A program made the position numbers and the translations under genes. Of a stretch of 64,000 nt of DNA, positions 59,849-64,000 are shown piece after piece. Source of the stretch: CAVZCK01 sp963773735. GTDB lineage: Bacteria > Pseudomonadota > Alphaproteobacteria > Rhizobiales > Rhodomicrobiaceae. Below the pieces are notes generated by a model that worked only from the letters and a program-made list of their open reading frames with translations, did no database searches and had not been told where the DNA came from. Position 1 is the first letter of the stretch. The number at the start of each line of letters is the position of its first letter. The stretch covers positions 310,001 to 374,000 of the forward strand of contig CAVZCK010000021.1 of NCBI GenBank assembly GCA_963773735.1, read 5' to 3'.

Positions 59849-59943
59849 CGCGTGTTTGTGCTTCTCGTGGTCAAGCTATTGATGGTCTTGTGACCGGTGC
59901 CCCGCTAAAGTCATAGCGCGCCATTTACACCGCCGCCGGGCTT

Positions 59944-60474
59944 TCAGGACGGTTTGGCTTCGATTCTGCCAACCTCGCGCTTCAGCTTGTTCAACCACCG
60001 CTCGACGCGGGCAAGGTTGACGCCGAGATCGCTGTGGCCGAGCTGCGAGCGCGAATAGATCGCAAGTGTCGAGCGCCCGCCGGGAAGGGAAATATAGCGC
60101 ACGACGATGGTGTCGGGAAAGCGCATCCGCTCGCTGCGCTGGACATAGCGATCGGCCGGCGTCTGGTCGTCGATATTCACCAATGTCAGGCGCCGCTCGG
60201 TTGCCAGCGCCCGCGAGAGTGCCTTACGCAATGCGGGAACGTCGATCGGAAAGACCGGAGACAGCAAATCCGCCTGAGCGCCGCAAAGCTCCGGCGGACA
60301 GGCGAGCGCATCGTTCGGCGACGACCGGCGTTTCAGCGTTTCGAAAGTCACCGGTCCGAGGTCGGCAGGGCCGAACAGCCGCCATATGCGTTCCGGCCCC
60401 GCGATAAAAAAAACGCCGGTTACAGCCAATGCGGCGAAAATCACAAAACCGATGACGATTTGCCAGACGCTCAT
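59944..60474 (-). CDS. DUF1499 protein with N-terminal membrane anchor
   Basis: 176 aa: membrane segment VWQIVIGFVIFAALAVTGVFFIAG, then the DUF1499 domain with the family SSPNDALACPPELCGAQADL motif, PDTIVVRYISLPGGRSTLAIYSRSQ and SDLGVNLARVERWL. The domain probably faces the periplasm. Function unknown. Same strand as and 146 bases downstream of the small zinc-finger gene. Confidence 0.85.
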   Translation of the reverse strand: MSVWQIVIGFVIFAALAVTGVFFIAGPERIWRLFGPADLGPVTFETLKRRSSPNDALACPPELCGAQADLLSPVFPIDVPALRKALSRALATERRLTLVNIDDQTPADRYVQRSERMRFPDTIVVRYISLPGGRSTLAIYSRSQLGHSDLGVNLARVERWLNKLKREVGRIEAKPS

Positions 60475-60620
60475 GCTGACGCTTCCCCTCCAACGCCGTC
60501 ACCAGGAGAATTACCATGCCGGGCGGCTGAGGTGGAGTCGCCTCCGGTTGGCACCGAGCCAGCCGGCCGATGCTGCGCGTGCAAGACCAGCAGAACGAGA
60601 ACTCCCGCGAAGCGCGGGAT

Positions 60621-60872
60621 TCACACCCAGAGAAAGGCGAAGAACAGGAAAAAGATCCCGAGCGGCACGAGAATCGGCCAGAGCTCGGGCGTAGCGGTCG
60701 ACGGGGGAGGAGGAGGCGCCGCCGTTGGTGGCGGCGGGGGTGCTGGAATGACGCCTTTGCCGTCGCATACAGCACAGGTCACGGGCTGGATGGTGGGCTT
60801 TCCATCCTGCGTCGCGATGACATAGTTGATGCCCGTCCCTTTGCAGTGAGGACAAACGATCGTATCGGCCAT
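60621..60872 (-). CDS. Tiny membrane protein with two CXXCXGXG zinc-finger repeats
   Basis: 83 residues. Two DnaJ-type motifs, CPHCKGTG and CAVCDGKG, 24 residues apart, then a proline-rich linker (PAPPPPPTAAPPPPPSTATP) and a C-terminal membrane segment LWPILVPLGIFFLFFAFLWV. This is a tail-anchored layout with the zinc module in the cytosol. It could bind protein thiols or act as a small co-chaperone at the membrane; inference only. ATG 60872; frame intact. Confidence 0.75.
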   Translation of the reverse strand: MADTIVCPHCKGTGINYVIATQDGKPTIQPVTCAVCDGKGVIPAPPPPPTAAPPPPPSTATPELWPILVPLGIFFLFFAFLWV

Positions 60873-61029
60873 GAAATGACAACCCGTTGCGCTGTGACTC
60901 GATGAGAATTGACTTAAATTGAAGATGATTGTGAGAGCGTTAATTTTGAGGCCGCGCAGCTAAATTCACCCGCACTGAGTACCGAAATCCCCAGGAACCG
61001 CAGGCAGCGGGTGCAGCGGGTCGACTGCA

Positions 61030-64000
61030 CTAAGCCGGCTTTTCCGGCGTCATATCCGGCAGGATTACCGGCTTTCGCCGACGCCGCCTCAGACCGTCGA
61101 GCAGCAGATAGATCACAGGCGTCGTGTAGACGGTGAGAACTTGCGACACGGCCAGGCCACCGATGATCGTCAGCCCGAGCGGCTGGCGAAGTTCGGAGCC
61201 TGGTCCCGATGAGAGCACCAGCGGCAAAGCGCCGAGCATGGCGGCGAGCGAGGTCATCAGGATCGGCCGGAACCGGTCATGACAGGCGCGCCGGATCGCC
61301 TCCCGGCTTGGCAGGCCGAGCCGGCGCTCCGCATCCAGTGCGAAATCGACCATCATGATACCGTTCTTCTTCACGATGCCGATGAGAAGGATCAGGCCGA
61401 TCAGCGCAATAAGCGAAAACTCCATGCCGGCCGCGTGCAGAATCAAGAGCGCGCCAAGACCGGCCGAGGGCAGCGTCGAGAGGATCGTGAGGGGGTGTAC
61501 GAGATCCTCATAGAGGATGCCGAGGACGATATAAACCGTGATGAGCGCCGCGAGGATGAGAAGCGGCTGCTGCCAATTCAGCTCCGCTTGGTTCAGCGCG
61601 TCGCCAGCAGGCTGCACGCGGATCGAGTTCGGGTAGATGCAGCCGCCCGATCGTATCGAGGACGTGCGTCAGGGCCGCGTCGAGCGTCTCGCCCTCGGTC
61701 AGATTGAAGCTGATGGTGACGGAGGGGAACTGGTCCTGATGATTGACCTCGATGGGCGCGGCGACGGTTTCGATTTTTGCGATCGCCGAGAGCGGAACCT
61801 CGCCGCCGCGCGCGCTCGTCACATAGATCCTCGATAGGTCCGCCAACTCGCGCTGCAGCGCCGGATCGACCTCCAGGATCACCTTGTACTGGTTGCGGTC
61901 GCCATAAAGGGTCGAGATCTGCCGCTCGCTGAAGGCATTGTTGAGGGCGCTGTCGATCGCGCTCATCGAAACGCCAAGCTGCGCCGCCTTGACGCGGTCG
62001 ACGTTCACTTGCGCCTTCGGCCCGCCAGGCTCGCGGTCGGAGGTGACATCGGCGATGCCGGGAACTTTTTTCACGGCGTCAACGGCACGGGGAACCCATT
62101 CCGCCAGCGCCTGCAGATCGGTGCTCCACAGCGTCACCTGATAGTTCGAGCGTGTGCTTCGCCCACCCCCGCGAAATCCCGATGCCGGAAACATGGTGAC
62201 TTCCGCGCCGGGGATCGCGCGCATCTTGCCCCGCAGGCGGTCGACGATCTCAAGCGCCGTCGCCTTGCGCTGATTCTCCAGGCTTCAGCGTCATGTAAAA
62301 ACGGCCCTGATTGTTCGCGCCGAAGCCGGAGCTGCCGCCAATCGATGCTCCGATGCTCACCACGTCGGGATCTTGTAAAGCCGTCGCCGTGACTTGCTGC
62401 TGCAGGTTGGCCAGCTTTTCGAAGGCGACGTCCGGCGAGGCACGGGTGAAGCCGAAAACCAGCGTGGTATCGCCCGCCGGAATAAGGCTCTTTGGCAGCA
62501 CCAGAAAGGTCATCACCGAGAGAGCCAGCACGGTGAATGTGACCGTCAGCATCAGCCAGCGGTGGCCGAGCGCAAAATCAAGCGACCGCTGATAGGCCCG
62601 GCCGAGCGCCTCAAGAACCGGCTCGATCCGCCGGTCGATCCAGGTCTCACGCGGGCGCAGCAGGCGGTGCATGAAGCGGCCGCAGACCATCGGCGTCAGC
62701 GTCAGCGAGACGACGGCCGAAATCAGGATGGCGAAAGCCAGCGTCCAGCCGAATTCCTGGAGGATCCGGCCGAGCACGCCGCCCATGAAGAGCAGCGGGA
62801 TGAAGGCCGCGACAAGAGACAGGCTGATCGAAATGATGGTGAAGCCGATCTGCCGCGCCCCGGCAAGCGCGGCGGCGGCGGGCGGCAGCCCCGCCTGCAT
62901 GTTGCGGTAGCAATTCTCGATCACGACGATGGCGTCGTCGACGACGAAGCCGACCGAGATGGTCAAGGCGAGCAGCGACACATTGTCGATGCTGAAGCCG
63001 GCGAACCACATCATCGTGACCGTCCCGGCGAGCGAAAGCGGCACGGCGATCATCGCCGCCAAGGTCGGCACCAGCCGGCGCAGAAACAGGAAGACGACGA
63101 GCGTCACCAGCGAAACGCTCGCTGCGAGGGTGATCTCAAGATCGGCGATGCTCTTGCGGATCGCGACGGTCCGATCGGACATGATGGCGATGGAAACGTC
63201 GGCCGGGACCAGCGTCCTGATCTCGGGCAGGATGGCGTTGATGCCGTCGACGGTCTTGACGACATTGGCGTCCGGCGTCTTCTGGACGATGAGAATGACG
63301 GCCTGATCCTTGTTGAACCAGCCGCCGCTGAGCCGGGTCGCGCGGCTCTCCTCGATATGCGCGACATCGCCGAGCCGGACGACGGTCCCGCCAGCATTCT
63401 TCAGCACGATCGAGGCATAATCACTCGCCGTCGAGAGCTGGCCGCCCGTGGTGATGATGAAGGACTTGTCCGTTCCCTGGATCTGGCCGAGCGGCAGCAG
63501 GGCGTTGGCCTGGGCGATGGCATTGCGGACGGTTTCGAGCCCGATGCCGCGCGCCGAGAGCGCCGCCGGATCGAGCGTCACGCGCATCGCCGGCTGCTGC
63601 GCGCCGCCGACCTGCACCTCGGCCACGCCGTCGACCTGCGCGATCCGCGTGGCCACCACCAGATCGGCGATGTCGTAGAGATTCTCCGGACGCCGGACCG
63701 GCGAGGTCACGGCAAGGATCAGGATCGGCGCCGCTGAGGGATTGAATTTGCGCACCGTGGGACGGCGGCTGAGATTGCCGGGCAGATCGGCCTGCGCGCC
63801 GTTGATTGCGGCCTGCACGTCGCGAGCGGCGTCCTCGATATTGCGGCTGAGGTCGAACTGCACGGTCACGCTCGAATTGCCAAGACGGCTCGTGGAGGTG
63901 AGTTCGGTGACGCCGGAAATCTCGCCGATCCGGCGTTCGAGCGGAGCCGCAACCGTTGCGGCCATGGTCTCCGGGTCCGCGCCGGGCTGCGATGCCGAGA
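61030..64000 (-). CDS. RND (HAE1/MdtBC-like) efflux permease, partial, two frameshifts
   Basis: Inner-membrane proton-driven pump subunit. The 5' end lies beyond the right edge. Seen in order: PN1/PN2 porter region (AAPLERRIGEISGVTELTST, FDLSRNIEDAARDVQAAI), the central membrane block (LVTLVVFLFLRRLVPTLAAM, VGFVVDDAIVVIENCYRN with the proton-relay Asp pair), a second porter domain and the final membrane helices (VYIVLGILYEDLVHPLTI ... GIVKKNGIMMVDFAL). Extra bases near 62281 and 61630 break the frame. DLPGNLSRRPTVRKFNPSAA resembles MdtB/MdtC and other multidrug pumps. Membrane-fusion partner not in the window. Confidence 0.9.

Overview
The window reads as a GC-rich alphaproteobacterial chromosome, most likely order Hyphomicrobiales (Rhizobiales). 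The evidence is gene order: lptF-lptG-lptD-surA-pdxA, ntrB-ntrC-ntrY-ntrX beside dat-hfq-hflX-mazG, a fused ispDF, pdhB with its own N-terminal lipoyl domain, and ftsB with the pyruvate dehydrogenase genes. A Beijerinckiaceae-like genome would fit, but that is inference. I see no rRNA, tRNA, CRISPR array or replication origin.

Layout. 0-7 kb: outer-membrane biogenesis operon on the minus strand ending in pdxA, with pepA divergent. 9-13.3 kb: mazG, a small unknown gene, hflX, hfq and a D-amino-acid transaminase. 13.7-20.6 kb: the two nitrogen two-component systems NtrYX and NtrBC. 20.7-25.7 kb: ispDF, cinA-type amidohydrolase, a RatA/Coq10 START protein, a DUF2199 gene, lipA, mscL and a low-GC orphan. 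25.7-33 kb: lpd-pdhC-gfa-pdhB-(zinc ribbon)-pdhA-ftsB. 33-45.8 kb: an accessory segment separating ftsB from eno, with an IS110-family element, decayed or frameshifted small genes, an envelope-glycosylation-like gene set and a methyltransferase. 45.8-52 kb: eno, the 7-deazaguanine (queuosine precursor) genes queC, queE, queD, queF, an orphan curlin-repeat protein and a DUF1835 gene. 52-54 kb: a membrane-anchored TPR protein. 54-55.3 kb: non-coding, hairpin-rich. 55.3-64 kb: zinc metallopeptidase, malonyl-CoA decarboxylase with a divergent GntR regulator, an M24 hydrolase, DUF1499, a tiny zinc-finger membrane protein and an RND efflux permease running off the right edge.

Three things deserve attention. 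(1) At least ten long imperfect palindromes with different stems but similar ends (CTAGTG...CACTAG or close variants) sit between genes, often in clusters; one supplies the stop codon of hfq. I do not recognise this family. (2) The eno-ftsB junction is partly duplicated: an internally deleted eno remnant and an ftsB 5'-end remnant lie inside the accessory segment between the intact genes. (3) From about 18 kb rightwards roughly three dozen one-base length changes break reading frames, including essential genes (ispDF, lipA, lpd, pdhB, pdhC, eno). In most cases one extra base, usually G or C, restores the family sequence when removed. This looks like uncorrected sequencing error, so I give these genes as whole loci rather than as pseudogenes.
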